DNA from: CAYZYO01 sp964482585
Lineage (GTDB): Bacteria; Bacillota; Syntrophomonadia; Syntrophomonadales; Syntrophomonadaceae
Reading direction: 5' to 3'
Length of the DNA stretch: 21,993 bases
Assembly: GCA_964482585.1 (NCBI GenBank)
Contig: CAYZYO010000024.1
Location: forward strand, 1 to 21,993
Part shown: piece after piece, positions 21,991-21,993 of the stretch
Layout of the letters: the number at the start of each line of letters is the position of its first letter
Numbering within the stretch: the stretch's first letter is position 1
Notes under the pieces: model-generated
Databases searched by the model: none
What the model saw: only the letters and a program-made list of their open reading frames with translations
What the model was told of the DNA's origin: nothing
Position numbers and translations under genes: made by a program

Positions 21991-21993
21991 ATT

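Noticed and set aside
1..21993. CRISPR array, prophage, transposase or toxin-antitoxin locus
   Set aside because: No regularly spaced direct repeats, no recognisable phage, transposase or toxin genes were seen; the only repeats are the three short elements described.

Overview
The window looks like chromosome of an AT-rich, endospore-forming, anaerobic member of the Clostridia. Support for spores comes from an alpha/beta-type small acid-soluble spore protein (SASP) and a YtaF sporulation membrane protein. Support for C4 acyl-CoA metabolism comes from crotonase, thiolase and 3-hydroxybutyryl-CoA dehydrogenase. The combination fits a butyrate-oxidising Syntrophomonas-like bacterium, or less likely a butyrate producer. 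This assignment is inference; no rRNA is present.

Layout. 1-1121 (minus): a crotonase gene followed by the first 86 codons of an acetyl-CoA acetyltransferase that runs off the left edge. 1122-1809: AT-rich gene-free DNA holding the crotonase promoter. 1810-4957: a rhomboid protease (+), an unrecognised 391-aa protein (-), a carboxymuconolactone-decarboxylase-like protein (+) and a HAD phosphatase (+). 5166-5369: the SASP gene with an odd initiation region. 5565-12556 (+): a YbaK-type deacylase, dnaE, mtrB (TRAP), pfkA and pyk, closely spaced and probably one or two operons. 12699-13538 (+): hbd. 13667-14099 (-): a molbindin and tRNA-Leu(CAA). 14268-19673 (+): polA, mutM, ytaF and coaE, in the same order as Bacillus subtilis, then a lytic transglycosylase. 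19978-21600 (+): an orphan peptide-binding protein. 21906-21990 (+): tRNA-Leu(GAG).

How the genes work together. Crotonase, Hbd and the thiolase catalyse the three consecutive steps between crotonyl-CoA and acetyl-CoA. Although their loci are 11 kb apart, the crotonase and hbd promoter regions share two conserved sequence blocks. PfkA and Pyk are two committed steps of glycolysis; both carry unusual substitutions at functional residues. DnaE, PolA and MutM are replication and repair enzymes.

The most notable non-coding features are: (i) a family of three short, degenerate elements with related terminal inverted repeats, one ending a coding region and one lying between a tRNA promoter and its tRNA; (ii) a SASP gene whose Shine-Dalgarno (SD) sequence precedes an ATT codon and sits in a hairpin with a tiny reading frame in its loop; (iii) an intrinsic-terminator-like leader ending directly at the start codon of the orphan binding protein. 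No phage, CRISPR array, insertion sequence with transposase, or defence locus was found.
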